Positions 32,206-41,008 are shown, counted from the first letter of the stretch. The stretch is 64,000 bases of DNA from Elusimicrobia bacterium GWA2_62_23 (GCA_001799635.1 MGTV01000008.1:188879-252878), one strand, 5' to 3'. Notes: a model not told the origin generated them from the letters alone. Numbers and translations are program-made.

Positions 32206-33476
32206 CCGAGATCTCCACTATGGAAGAAAAGACCAGGAACTTCCTCAGGCTCCACTCCTTGATGTCCGGGGTGATGGGCCTGGTGGCGTCCCTGATACTC
32301 CTAGCCACCGAATTCCCGTCCCACAGGGAACTTTCGATCCTTTCTTTGTTCGCCGCGGCGATGTACCTGACCTATTTCTTCTTCTTCAAGCTGATCTGTA
32401 GGACCTGCTACCGGCACGCCGGGGTGATACTGAGCCAGATAGGGGTAGGCATAGTCACCTGCGCGGTATATTTTACCGGCGGCATAGTTTCGCCTTTTAT
32501 CTTCCTCTACTTCGCTCTGCTGCTCTCCGAGGCCATGTACGGCCTGGAGAACCCGGTTACTCTGCCCGCCAGCCTGGCCGGCTACCTGCTTACGGTAGCG
32601 GTGCAATTCTTCGGCCTCCTGCCCAATCCCGCGCCGTGGTCCGAGGCGGTTTACCGGAGTCCACTTGGCGTGGCTCTCATAGCTTTTCTTACATCCGCCT
32701 ACCTGGCGATGACGAGGGGCGTGACCGGGAGGATAATTTACAGCCTGCGGGCCAAGATAGAGAGCGAGACCGTGGAGAAAGCCGGCCTGCTCAAGAAATT
32801 CTCGGAGCTCAACGCCAGCGCTCAGATAGGTTCGCTGGCGCACCGCATAGCGCATGACCTGCGCGCCCCTCTCTCCTCTATTTCCGGCTACGTACAGATG
32901 GAACTGCTCAACCCGCGTTCCGGGGAGGCCAGGACGGCGCTGACGGACCTTAACTCCACCGTGGATGGTATGGCGGAGGCCCTCTCGTGCATCACGCGCT
33001 TTGGCAAGCCTTCAGAAGGTCCGGCGGAGCGGATACAGGTCCCCGAATTTTTCCGGCAGCTGCTGGCCATAGCGGCTTTTTCGCCGAACTCCCGCGGCGT
33101 CCGGTTCGTTAAGAAGTATCCAGAAGACCTCGACGCCTGGGTCTGCGCCTCGCGCTCGGATATGCAGCAGGCGTATTTCAATATACTCAAGAACGCCATG
33201 GAAGCCACTCAGGACAACGCCGCCGGCAGGGTGATAGAGGTGACGGTGCGGCGCGTGGATAAAGAGATAGAAGTCTGCCTGGCGGACAACGGACCCGGGA
33301 TGCCGTCCGAGGCGCTCAAGAACATTTTCCGCAAATCCATAACCACTAAAAAGAACGGCACCGGAGTGGGGCTGGTGATAACCCGGGACATTCTGACCCG
33401 CAACGACGGCTACATAGAGTTCCGCAACCGGCCCGAGGGGGGGCTGGAGGTGGTGACCCGCCTGCCCGCGTCCTGA
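32202..33476 (+). CDS. Membrane sensor histidine kinase 1 of the hyp-linked cassette
   Basis: 424 residues. About six membrane segments in residues 20-175, linker helix, DHp motif IAHDLRAPLSSISGYVQME, and a complete ATPase domain: ILKNAMEATQDN (N box), LADNGPGMP, and KKNGTGVGLVITRDI. Translationally coupled to the HypB-like gene (ATGA). Closely related to the kinase at 34744, to the point that long DNA stretches match. No receiver-domain gene is in the cassette. Confidence 0.88.
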   Translation: MTEISTMEEKTRNFLRLHSLMSGVMGLVASLILLATEFPSHRELSILSLFAAAMYLTYFFFFKLICRTCYRHAGVILSQIGVGIVTCAVYFTGGIVSPFIFLYFALLLSEAMYGLENPVTLPASLAGYLLTVAVQFFGLLPNPAPWSEAVYRSPLGVALIAFLTSAYLAMTRGVTGRIIYSLRAKIESETVEKAGLLKKFSELNASAQIGSLAHRIAHDLRAPLSSISGYVQMELLNPRSGEARTALTDLNSTVDGMAEALSCITRFGKPSEGPAERIQVPEFFRQLLAIAAFSPNSRGVRFVKKYPEDLDAWVCASRSDMQQAYFNILKNAMEATQDNAAGRVIEVTVRRVDKEIEVCLADNGPGMPSEALKNIFRKSITTKKNGTGVGLVITRDILTRNDGYIEFRNRPEGGLEVVTRLPAS

Positions 33477-33524
33477 CCTGTTATTTCCCGGCTAAACTTT
33501 GTATCATAAACGCGGGGATACATC

Positions 33525-33845
33525 ATGCCGGTCTATCTTATAACTTACAGCGTCTTGTTCTGGCTGCCCGCGCTGTTTTTCATCGCCTTCCTGCTGAAGG
33601 CGTTCGACGCTCCTTTGAAGAAGTCCTTCTGGGCCGCCTGCGCCGCCATGGCCGTCGTCTCCGTGGTCATGGAATACCTCTTCCTCAAATTCGACGTCTG
33701 GTTCTTTTCCGAGAAGATAGACCGGCTGCTGGGCCTGTGGATAGGGCCCGCCCCGGTGGAGGAATTCGTGTTCTGGTTCGGCGCCACGCCTTTCTGCCTG
33801 GCCATCTACCTGTCGTACTGCAAGCTTTTTAAAAAAAATGCCTGA
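33525..33845 (+). CDS. Lycopene-cyclase-like small membrane protein A
   Basis: 106 residues, three membrane segments (about 5-27, 35-54, 76-98). The loop GPAPVEEFVFWFGATP has the PxEE motif typical of heterodimeric (CrtYc/CrtYd-type) lycopene cyclase domains. GGGGA lies 8 nt before the ATG. Overlaps the next gene by 8 nt. No carotenoid biosynthesis enzymes (crtB, crtI) are in the window, so cyclase activity is not established. Confidence 0.72.
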   Translation: MPVYLITYSVLFWLPALFFIAFLLKAFDAPLKKSFWAACAAMAVVSVVMEYLFLKFDVWFFSEKIDRLLGLWIGPAPVEEFVFWFGATPFCLAIYLSYCKLFKKNA

Positions 33846-34218
33846 CATCGACGAACTCCTCAGCGAAGAGGATAAAAAGAAGAAAGACGCGACGGCTCAG
33901 AAAAAATGGCCGGCCAGCGTGCTGCTGGCCGCCCCGTTCTTCTTTATAGTAATCCCGCTCTACAAGGCCGCCAAGGAGCGCGTGAACTGGAAGGCCGCCA
34001 TAGCCATGGTCTGCACTTTCGAGGTGTTGATGTTCTTCGCGGAGTTCTTCTCGGTCTCCCGCGGTCACTGGATCTGGAACCCCAACCGCACGCTGGGGCC
34101 CACGGTGTTCGGGATCCCCATAGAAGAGCCGCTGCTCTACTACTGGTTCCCGCCGCTTTTCGTGGTGATACTCCTGCACGCGCTGGAGCCGCTGTTCGGC
34201 CGGAAGGCGGACAGATGA
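33838..34218 (+). CDS. Lycopene-cyclase-like small membrane protein B
   Basis: 126 residues with a charged N-terminal tail (about 1-22) and three membrane segments. GHWIWNPNRTLGPTVFGIPI followed by EEPLLYYWFP is the second lycopene cyclase half motif (PxEE). Together with protein A it would make a six-helix heterodimer as in CrtYc/CrtYd. Overlaps both neighbours (8 nt, and ATGA). Confidence 0.72.
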   Translation: MPDIDELLSEEDKKKKDATAQKKWPASVLLAAPFFFIVIPLYKAAKERVNWKAAIAMVCTFEVLMFFAEFFSVSRGHWIWNPNRTLGPTVFGIPIEEPLLYYWFPPLFVVILLHALEPLFGRKADR

Positions 34219-34757
34219 CCCTGCTGCTGCTGGAGATCTGGGGTTTCCTGCAGGTGCCGGTTGTCTGGTGGCTGTTCCACCGTTATGCCCGGCGCAACGT
34301 GGCCGGAGAGATGCTGGCCGGCGCCGTTGTGGGCGTCTTCTGGGAGATTTCCACCGAGCCGCTGTGGGATTACTTCTTCCGGGTCACTTTCTATCGCGAC
34401 GCCCCGGTGGCCGTCATCACCGGCTGGATGGTGATGTTCGCTCTGATAACTTTCGTGTCCGAGAAACTCTATAAGTTCTGCCTGCGGCGGTCCGCCATAG
34501 CCCCGCGGGACAAGCGCATTTTCTTTTTCGACGTGCTGGCCGCGGCGCTGGTCTCGCTGCCCATGGAGACGCTGGGGGCCAAACTGGGGGTCTGGAGCTA
34601 CCGCCAGGACATCCTGCGGTGGGATTGGGGCCTGATCCCCTTTTTCAACATGCCCTGGGAGATAATGTTCGGGTATTCGCTGCTGATGCTGGTGGCGCCC
34701 ACCTTCGTGCGTTATTGGGAAGGGTCCTTCGAGGGGGGAGCCGATGAGGGCCGTTGA
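34215..34757 (+). CDS. Third membrane protein of the cassette, possibly cyclase-related
   Basis: 180 residues, about five hydrophobic segments. GAVVGVFWEISTEPLWDYFF and IPFFNMPWEIMFGYSLLML carry W-E-I and P-W-E-I elements like the acidic membrane motifs of the cyclase family, and SLPMETLGAKLGVWSY resembles GHWIWNP-type loops. It could be a diverged third cyclase-fold subunit. Not assignable further. Overlaps the previous gene (ATGA) and the kinase 2 start by 14 nt. Confidence 0.65.
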   Translation: MTLLLLEIWGFLQVPVVWWLFHRYARRNVAGEMLAGAVVGVFWEISTEPLWDYFFRVTFYRDAPVAVITGWMVMFALITFVSEKLYKFCLRRSAIAPRDKRIFFFDVLAAALVSLPMETLGAKLGVWSYRQDILRWDWGLIPFFNMPWEIMFGYSLLMLVAPTFVRYWEGSFEGGADEGR

Positions 34758-36018
34758 CACGCACGACGGGAAACTGCGCTACCATGACGCGCTGCGCCCG
34801 AACCTCCTGGCCATAGTAGCCTGCACTTTTGTGGCTTCCTGGATGTGCCTCCTGCCCGGCTTTCCTTTTCACCCAGGCTTCTGCGTGGCCGCGGCCGTTT
34901 CCTCGGCAGTCCATCTGGCGGCGTTCCTGTTCTTCAAGGGGTTCGAGGCCAGGCCATGGACCTTCGAGGCCATGGCGCTGTTCAATATCCTGTTGCTGGG
35001 GTTCATAGTGCATTTCACCGGCGGCATCATGTCCCCTTTCGTTTTCTTCTATTTCTGGATCCTCGCCTCAGCTATCATCTACGGCGTTAAGGACCGAGTT
35101 GCCACCTATTTTGCCATGGTTACCTACGGCGGGCTCGTCCTGGCCGAGGCCTCTGGTCTGTTGGCGCCGTTCGGGACGGCCAGCAGGGAAGTTTACGCTT
35201 CCAGGATCATGACCGCCATGGTGGCCGCGGCCATCCTTTTCTTCATTATGATGACGCGCTACATAACCACCCTGGTGCTGGAGAACCTCCGCGCCAGGCT
35301 GGAGCGGGAGAACTCCGAGAAGGAGGGCCTGCTTAAGAAATTCTCAGAGCTGGACTCCACGGCGCAGATAGGTTCGCTGGCGCACCGCATAGCGCACGAC
35401 CTGCGCGCCCCGCTCTCCTCCATCTCCGGCTACGTACAGATGGAACTGATGAGGAAACATCCTGCAGACAAGATGAGCGAGCTGCTCGATCTCAACGCCA
35501 CCGTGACTTCCATGGCCGAGTCCCTGCACTGCATCACCCGCTTCGGCAAAGTGACGGCGGTGCCGGCCGAGCGCATACAGGTCACTGAATTCTTCCGCCA
35601 GCTGCTGGCCATCGCCGCTTTTTCGCCGCAGGCCAGGGGCGTCCGTTTTATAAAGAGCTACCAGGCGGGCCACGACGTCTGCGTGTGCGCCTCCCGCTCG
35701 GATATGCAGCAGGCTTACTTCAATATTGTCAAGAATGCCCTGGAAGCCACCCAGGACAATTCCGGAGGGCGGACAATAGAGGTTTCCGTCCGCGTCGTGG
35801 AGAAGGAAGTGGAGGTCTGCGTGGCGGACAATGGTCCGGGCATGCCCCCGGAGATGCTAAAGAACCTTTTCCGCAAGTCCATCACCACCAAGAAGGACGG
35901 CACCGGGGTGGGGTTGGTGATAACGCGCGACATCTTGGCCCGCAACGACGGTTATATGGAGTTCAGGAACCGCACCGGCGGAGGGCTAGCGGTAGTCACC
36001 AGGCTGCCCGTCGCCTGA
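34744..36018 (+). CDS. Membrane sensor histidine kinase 2 of the cassette
   Basis: 424 residues, same length and domain order as kinase 1: about six membrane segments (residues 20-170), DHp IAHDLRAPLSSISGYVQME, ATPase ITTKKDGTGVGLVITRDI. The membrane sensor halves differ far more than the kinase halves, suggesting paralogues that sense different inputs but may share an output. Last gene of the ATGA-linked cassette starting at hypA. Confidence 0.88.
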   Translation: MRAVDTHDGKLRYHDALRPNLLAIVACTFVASWMCLLPGFPFHPGFCVAAAVSSAVHLAAFLFFKGFEARPWTFEAMALFNILLLGFIVHFTGGIMSPFVFFYFWILASAIIYGVKDRVATYFAMVTYGGLVLAEASGLLAPFGTASREVYASRIMTAMVAAAILFFIMMTRYITTLVLENLRARLERENSEKEGLLKKFSELDSTAQIGSLAHRIAHDLRAPLSSISGYVQMELMRKHPADKMSELLDLNATVTSMAESLHCITRFGKVTAVPAERIQVTEFFRQLLAIAAFSPQARGVRFIKSYQAGHDVCVCASRSDMQQAYFNIVKNALEATQDNSGGRTIEVSVRVVEKEVEVCVADNGPGMPPEMLKNLFRKSITTKKDGTGVGLVITRDILARNDGYMEFRNRTGGGLAVVTRLPVA

Positions 36019-36019
36019 G

Positions 36020-36055
36020 TTGCCAGCCGGTCTTTCAAATCGTATAATCTTAACG
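36020..36055 (+). promoter_or_regulatory. Sigma70-type promoter of the FadL-like gene
   Basis: TTGCCA (36020-36025), 17-nt spacer, TATAAT (36043-36048). Predicted start near 36055 and leader of about 48 nt ending in GGAGGG. Confidence 0.7.
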
Positions 36056-36102
36056 GATGCTTGGGTAGGGTATCCTCAACTCACTTCTCGGGAGGGTTCA
36101 TT

Positions 36103-37380
36103 GTGAATACATCATTGGATCGGGGGATTGGCATTCGGCTGGCCGGACTTGCTTTGTCCGGCTTTCTTTTTGCCGCGGCCGCGCCGGCCGGGCTTAGCGC
36201 GTCCGGCTACGAGTTCGACGGGGTTGGCGCGCGTTCCATAGCGCGCGGCGGCGCCGTGATAGCCGACGCGGCCGACTGGAGCGCCATCTACTGGAACCCG
36301 GCCAATTTGGCCGACGTGAAGCGCCGCGAGGCGGGCCTGGAGCTGAAAGCCGGCGCCAGCCACAGCCGCGACGGCAACTCCTTCAATGTTTCCGGCACCG
36401 GGAATATATTCTCTAAAAAGAAAGTCGACTCTTCCTTCTTCTTCGGTTCGGCCGGCTCCGCGGTGCCCCTCGACGAAGACTCCGTTCTCGGTGTAGGCGT
36501 GTATCTGCCGCTGCTGCAGGGCGCCAAGTTCAAGGACAACCGCCCGGTTAACGCCGCTTTCAACAGCATAGATTACGAAGGCAGCGCGGCCATAGGCGTA
36601 GGGAACATCTCTTACGCGCGCCGCCTTACCGAGAAGTTTTCCGGGGCGGCCGGGGTCAACCTGATATACGGGCGGATCAAGTCGGATATGACTTTGGACT
36701 ACACGCTTATACTTCCCGGGCCCATAGTTGTCGGGCCTGATGTGCTGACCCAGGACATGGAAGCCAGCGGCTATGCCGTGGAGGCCGTGTTGGGCGGAAA
36801 ATATCAGATCAGCGAGGGGCTCACCGCAGGCGCCGTCTTCCGTTCAGGGGCCAAGGTGAAGCTGCAGGGCGAGGCAAATGCCGTCTCCAACCAGCTTGGC
36901 ACCGAGAAGAGCGACATGGAATTCACGCTCAAACAGCCGCCCACCAGCGGCGTGGGCTTGGCCTGGAAGTACCGCCAGGACGTTACCTTTACCTGCGACT
37001 TCACGCAGACCTGGTGGCGCGGTTTTTCCAACGCCATAGACTATAAAACCCCCGGCACCATCCTTGTCGACACTAGCAACACCTTCGACTGGAAAACCTC
37101 CTACAAGTACCGCTTGGGCGCGCTGTGGAGATACAGCGAGCGCACGGACTTCATGGCCGGCTACGCCTACGACACGCCAGCCATAGACGGCGGCAGCATA
37201 GACTTCTCCAGCGCCATAGACGTGCCCATGCACCGCTTCACCGCGGCCGCGAGCCGCAGGTGGGGGGATTTTGAGGGCACACTGACCGGCCTGGTGGGCT
37301 ACAACTCCCGCAATACCAACGGCGTGAACTACCGCCTGGGCGGCGAATACCTGATAGCCGAAGGCAAGTACCGGTTCTGA
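36103..37380 (+). CDS. FadL/OmpP1-like outer-membrane hydrophobic-compound transporter
   Basis: 425 residues; GTG start at 36103 with GGAGGG 6 nt upstream. Signal peptide (GLALSGFLFAAAAPAGLSA), then the family start YEFDGVGARSIARGGAVIAD and DWSAIYWNPANLAD, alternating strands, and terminal KYRF with the outer-membrane C-terminal Phe. FadL proteins import hydrophobic substrates. It lies between the cyclase/kinase cassette and the cobalamin riboswitch; a substrate cannot be read from sequence. Confidence 0.85.
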   Translation: MNTSLDRGIGIRLAGLALSGFLFAAAAPAGLSASGYEFDGVGARSIARGGAVIADAADWSAIYWNPANLADVKRREAGLELKAGASHSRDGNSFNVSGTGNIFSKKKVDSSFFFGSAGSAVPLDEDSVLGVGVYLPLLQGAKFKDNRPVNAAFNSIDYEGSAAIGVGNISYARRLTEKFSGAAGVNLIYGRIKSDMTLDYTLILPGPIVVGPDVLTQDMEASGYAVEAVLGGKYQISEGLTAGAVFRSGAKVKLQGEANAVSNQLGTEKSDMEFTLKQPPTSGVGLAWKYRQDVTFTCDFTQTWWRGFSNAIDYKTPGTILVDTSNTFDWKTSYKYRLGALWRYSERTDFMAGYAYDTPAIDGGSIDFSSAIDVPMHRFTAAASRRWGDFEGTLTGLVGYNSRNTNGVNYRLGGEYLIAEGKYRF

Positions 37381-37384
37381 ATTT

Positions 37385-37546
37385 GGTAGGATAGACTTAC
37401 GCAGAAGGAACCCGGTGAGATCCCGGGGCTGCCCCGCAACGGTAATGCCGCAAGGCCAGCCCGGTCAACTGCGAACCGCCGCTCACAGAGGAGCGGCGGG
37501 ATTCCGAGGGGAGAGACAAGCTCGACCTTTCGGCCGGGCTTTTTTT
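37385..37546 (+). promoter_or_regulatory. Cobalamin riboswitch with intrinsic-terminator platform
   Basis: The B12-box core is clear: GGAACCCGGTGAGATCCC, then GGGGCTGCCCCGCAACGGTA and GCCAGCCCGGTCAACTGCG (about 37407-37474). A perfect 9-bp hairpin CCGCCGCTC / GAGCGGCGG (37476-37499) follows. The platform is a terminator, AGCTCGACC / GGCCGGGCT (37519-37540), with a T-tract running straight into the btuF ATG at 37547. B12 should repress btuFCD. Confidence 0.9.
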
Positions 37547-38341
37547 ATGGCACGTTCCATACTGATACTCCTGCTTTACGCGCTCTGCGCCGCTCCGGCG
37601 CAGGCCAGGCGCGTGGTTTCCCTCATGCCCTCCTACACGGAGATAGTTTTCGCGCTGGGCGCGGGCGGCGAGCTGGCGGGGGTTTCCAATTTCTGCGATT
37701 GGCCGCCCGAGGCGGCGAAGATAGAGAAGACCGGGGATTACCTGCGGCCCAACGTCGAGAAGGTCTATTCCCTGAAGCCCGACGTGGTCCTGGCGGGGCC
37801 CTGGGCCTCCGGTTCGCCCGGCAAGCAGCTGGCCGGCATGGGGATAAAGGTGCTCACCGTTCCCGAGGAGCGCAGCGTGGCGGACATTTTCGCCACGGTG
37901 CGCCTGATCGCCGCCGAGCTGGGCCGCCGCAAACAGGGCGAGCGCCTGGTGAAGAAACTTTCCGCGGCCCTGCCCGCGCGGCTGCCTGAAAAGCCGCTCA
38001 GGGTCTATATTGAGGCCGACGCCGGCGGCTGGACGCCCGGCGGGCGCTCCTTCCTGAACGACGCGGCGCGCCTGGCCGGCGGCCGCAACATCTTCGCCGG
38101 CGAGGACCGCGGCTATTTCCAGGCCTCCTGGGAGGAAGTGCTGCTGCTGGACCCGGAGGCCGTGGTGCTGCTGGCCGGCACCAAAGAGGAGTTCCTGGCC
38201 CGCCCCATGGCCGGCGGGCTGGCTGCTGTAAAGTCTGGCAGGATCATTACCGGACTGGACCGCAACGCTTTCTCACGCCCGGGGCCGCGGCTCTTCGGCG
38301 AGATAAAACGGCTCGGGGAATTTTTATATGGCAAAAAGTAA
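37547..38341 (+). CDS. btuF: Cobalamin ABC transporter, substrate-binding protein BtuF
   Basis: 264 residues with a signal peptide (ILILLLYALCAAPAQA). RVVSLMPSYTEIVFALGAGG and the RPNVEKVYSLKPDVVLA region are typical of helical-backbone metal/cobalamin-binding proteins. The riboswitch upstream decides for vitamin B12 over siderophore. ATG follows the terminator T-tract with no Shine-Dalgarno site. Overlaps btuC by 14 nt. Confidence 0.9.
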   Translation: MARSILILLLYALCAAPAQARRVVSLMPSYTEIVFALGAGGELAGVSNFCDWPPEAAKIEKTGDYLRPNVEKVYSLKPDVVLAGPWASGSPGKQLAGMGIKVLTVPEERSVADIFATVRLIAAELGRRKQGERLVKKLSAALPARLPEKPLRVYIEADAGGWTPGGRSFLNDAARLAGGRNIFAGEDRGYFQASWEEVLLLDPEAVVLLAGTKEEFLARPMAGGLAAVKSGRIITGLDRNAFSRPGPRLFGEIKRLGEFLYGKK

Positions 38342-39263
38342 GGCCCTGCTGCTGGTAGCGGGCCTGCTCCTGGCCTGCCTGCTTTCCCTCGCGGCGGGGC
38401 CCGCCGGGTTTTCTCCTGAGGTCATCCTTAACCTGCGCCTGCCGCGCCTGCTGGCGGCGCTTACTGTCGGCGCCGGGCTGGGCCTGGCCGGCGCCCTGTT
38501 CCAGGGCGTGTTGAAGAACCCGCTCTCCGATCCCTATATCCTCGGCACTTCCGCCGGGGCCACGGCCGCCGCTGTGTTCTGCTTCCTGGCGGGGATAGAG
38601 CGCTCCTCGCCGCTGTTCTTCGCCGCGGTCTTCGCCGGGGCTTTCGGGGCCACTTTCCTTTCCTACTGGCTGGCCCGCCTGGCGGGGCGCCTCTCCGACG
38701 CGTCGCTGGTGCTGGCCGGGGTGGCGGTAAGCGCCTTCCTGTCGGCGCTGGTGATGCTGACGCTCAGCGCGGCGCGCGAGCGCGCCTTCTCGCTCTTCTA
38801 TTTCGTGCTGGGCGGCCTCTACGCGGCCGAGCCGGCCGTGCTGCTCTTCTCCGTTGCCATAATAGCCGCCGCGCTGCTCTTTTCCGCCGCGCGCTGGCGC
38901 GCCCTGGACGCCATGGCGCTGGGCGAGGAAAAGGCCTACCACCTGGGCGCCAGCCCCGAGCGCGAGCGCATAGTGTTCTTCGTGCTGGCCTGCGCGGCCA
39001 CGTCGGCCGCCGTGGCGGTGGGCGGAACCATAGGTTTTGTGGGCCTGATGACGCCGCATATCATGCGGCTGCTGGCCGGGCCTTCGGCGCGGGTGCTGAT
39101 CCCGGCTTCGGCCGCGGGCGGCGCGGCCCTGCTGGCCGCGGCCGACGCCGCCGGGCGCCTGGTATTCCCGCCCGCCGAAGTGCCGGCCGGGGTGATCATG
39201 GCCCTGGCGGGGGCGCCTTTCTTCATGTGGCTGCTGTGGAAAAGTTCGAGGGGGAGGAACTGA
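38328..39263 (+). CDS. btuC: Cobalamin ABC transporter permease BtuC (FecCD family)
   Basis: 311 residues, about ten membrane segments. Conserved LRLPRLLAALTVGAGLGLAG, NPLSDPYILGTSAGA, and GTIGFVGLMTPHIMRLLAGP are the FecCD signatures, including the coupling helix. Overlaps btuF and btuD (TGATG). Confidence 0.93.
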   Translation: MAKSKALLLVAGLLLACLLSLAAGPAGFSPEVILNLRLPRLLAALTVGAGLGLAGALFQGVLKNPLSDPYILGTSAGATAAAVFCFLAGIERSSPLFFAAVFAGAFGATFLSYWLARLAGRLSDASLVLAGVAVSAFLSALVMLTLSAARERAFSLFYFVLGGLYAAEPAVLLFSVAIIAAALLFSAARWRALDAMALGEEKAYHLGASPERERIVFFVLACAATSAAVAVGGTIGFVGLMTPHIMRLLAGPSARVLIPASAAGGAALLAAADAAGRLVFPPAEVPAGVIMALAGAPFFMWLLWKSSRGRN

Positions 39264-40003
39264 TGCCCGCCCTGAAAGTATCCGGCCTCACTTACTCTTA
39301 CGGCCCCGCGCCGCTTATCCGCGACGTGTCCTTTGAACTGCGTTCCGGGGATTTCATGTGCGTGCTGGGGCCCAACGGGTCCGGCAAGAGCACCCTTCTT
39401 AAACTGCTGACCGGGTTCCTCAAGCCCCAGGGCGGTCACGCGCGCCTGGGCGGGCAGGATACCGCCGGCCTGCCCCCGCGCCGCCTGGCCGCGCTGGCCG
39501 CCTACGTACCGAGCGAGACCGTCACCCCTTACGATTTCACGGTGAAAGAGACCGTGCTGCTGGGCCGCACCGCCCGGGCCGGGTTCTGGCGCGGTTATGA
39601 CGCCGCCGACGAGGCGGCCGCCCTGAAGGCCATGGAGGAGACCGGGATGACCGGCTTCGCGGACAGGGCGGTGAATTCCCTGTCCACCGGCGAACGCCAG
39701 CTGGCGTTCATAGCCCAGGCCCTGGCGCAGGAGGCGAAGGTGCTGCTCCTGGACGAACCCACCTCCCACCTGGACCTCCGTTATAAGGCCGCCGTAATGA
39801 ACCTGCTGGCCGGCCTGGCCGGGCGGGGCCTGGCGGTGGCAGCCGTGCTGCATGAGCCCGCGCTGGCCCGCCTGGGCTGCAATAAGGCGCTGCTGCTGGA
39901 GCGGGGGGGCGGGTATTACTGCGGCGCCGCCGCCGACGCCCTGGTCCGCGAGAACCTGGCCCGGCTTTACGGGCTGCCCGCTTCCTCCCCGCTGCTCCCC
40001 TGA
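39263..40003 (+). CDS. btuD: Cobalamin ABC transporter ATPase BtuD
   Basis: 246 residues. Walker A GPNGSGKST, signature LSTGERQ (second Gly replaced by Thr), Walker B VLLLDEPTSHLD and a switch His in VLHEP. ATG at 39263 has GGGGAGG upstream; the longer frame from 39227 lies inside btuC. Powers cobalamin uptake with BtuF/BtuC. Confidence 0.93.
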   Translation: MPALKVSGLTYSYGPAPLIRDVSFELRSGDFMCVLGPNGSGKSTLLKLLTGFLKPQGGHARLGGQDTAGLPPRRLAALAAYVPSETVTPYDFTVKETVLLGRTARAGFWRGYDAADEAAALKAMEETGMTGFADRAVNSLSTGERQLAFIAQALAQEAKVLLLDEPTSHLDLRYKAAVMNLLAGLAGRGLAVAAVLHEPALARLGCNKALLLERGGGYYCGAAADALVRENLARLYGLPASSPLLP

Positions 40004-40010
40004 AAAAATA

Positions 40011-40040
40011 AAAAGCCCGCGGATTTCCGCGGGCTTTTCA
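40011..40040. terminator. Terminator after btuD
   Basis: AAAAGCCCGCGG / CCGCGGGCTTTT, between convergent genes. Confidence 0.9.
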
Positions 40041-40054
40041 CCGGCAGGGGCCGG

Positions 40055-41008
40055 TCAGTTCGCCAGGGCTTTAAGCTGCTCCAGGGCTTCCGACTCCACG
40101 CCCGTCTCCACGCGTTCCTGCATATTGAAGGCGGGGACTTCGGTGGCGATCACGTCGCCGAGGTCCGGCACGCCGTTCACCAGCAGCCCCACGCCGCGCT
40201 TGGGGGCGGGGATGACCAGGTCCTGGGTGCCGAAAATGGTGCTGAAGATCTTGGCGCCGGTGGCCTTGATGCGGTCCAGGGCTTCCTTATGGGGATGGCC
40301 GTAGGTATTGTCCGCGCCTACCGAGATGATGGCCACGCGGGGCTGCACGCGGGCCAGGAACTTGTCGGTGGAAGAGTAGCGCGAGCCGTGGTGCGAGACC
40401 TTGAGATAGGTGGATTGCAGGCCCGACTTGAAGATGCGCATCATGGCGTTCTCCACGGAGGCTTCCGCGTCGCCGGTAAGCAGGATGCCGTGGCCGTTAT
40501 AGTAGAACCTTAAGACTAATGAACAATTGTTTATAACGTCGTTGTCGCGGCTGAGGACAGGCTCGGTGCAGGAATTGAGCACTTTCACGGTAACGTGCTT
40601 GTCCCAGTCCAGGTTGGTGCCCGGTTCCGGGAAGTGGGTGCGGCAGGAGGGTTCCAGGTCGGCCAGTTCGCGCAGGTTGTTGTCGCCTTTGGCGTCTATG
40701 TTCTCGGCCTTGGTGTCGTAGAAATTCTTCACGTCGAAAGCGGCGAAGACTTTCTTGAGGCCGCGGTAATGGTCGTTGTGGGGATGGGTGAGCACCACGT
40801 GATCTATTTTGGTGACGCCTTTGGCTTTGAGGAATTCGTAGATAGGGGTGCCGGAAGGGCCGCCGTCTATGAGCACGTTGCCGCCGTTGGGCAGCTCCAG
40901 GTAGGTGGCGTCGCCCTGGCCTACGTTGACGAAGTAGGCTTTAAGCTGGGCGTGGGCCGCCGAGAACGGGAAGAACACTAGCGCCAGACAAACGAGTGTT
41001 TTTTGCAT
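40055..41008 (-). CDS. Secreted ComEC-like metallo-beta-lactamase hydrolase
   Basis: 317 residues. Start at 41008 gives a clear signal peptide (MQKTLVCLALVFFPFSAAHA) with GGAG 5 nt upstream. VNVGQGDATYLELPNGGNVL and LIDGGPSGTP, zinc motif THPHNDHYRGL, LTGDAEASVE and KVSHHGSRYSS match the competence-protein ComEC/Rec2 hydrolase subfamily. Probably a periplasmic nuclease or phosphodiesterase; substrate unknown. Confidence 0.87.
   Translation of the reverse strand: MQKTLVCLALVFFPFSAAHAQLKAYFVNVGQGDATYLELPNGGNVLIDGGPSGTPIYEFLKAKGVTKIDHVVLTHPHNDHYRGLKKVFAAFDVKNFYDTKAENIDAKGDNNLRELADLEPSCRTHFPEPGTNLDWDKHVTVKVLNSCTEPVLSRDNDVINNCSLVLRFYYNGHGILLTGDAEASVENAMMRIFKSGLQSTYLKVSHHGSRYSSTDKFLARVQPRVAIISVGADNTYGHPHKEALDRIKATGAKIFSTIFGTQDLVIPAPKRGVGLLVNGVPDLGDVIATEVPAFNMQERVETGVESEALEQLKALAN

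Noticed and set aside
33525-34218. Carotenoid biosynthesis cluster
   Set aside because: Only cyclase-like halves are present; no phytoene synthase or desaturase, and the flanking genes are kinases.
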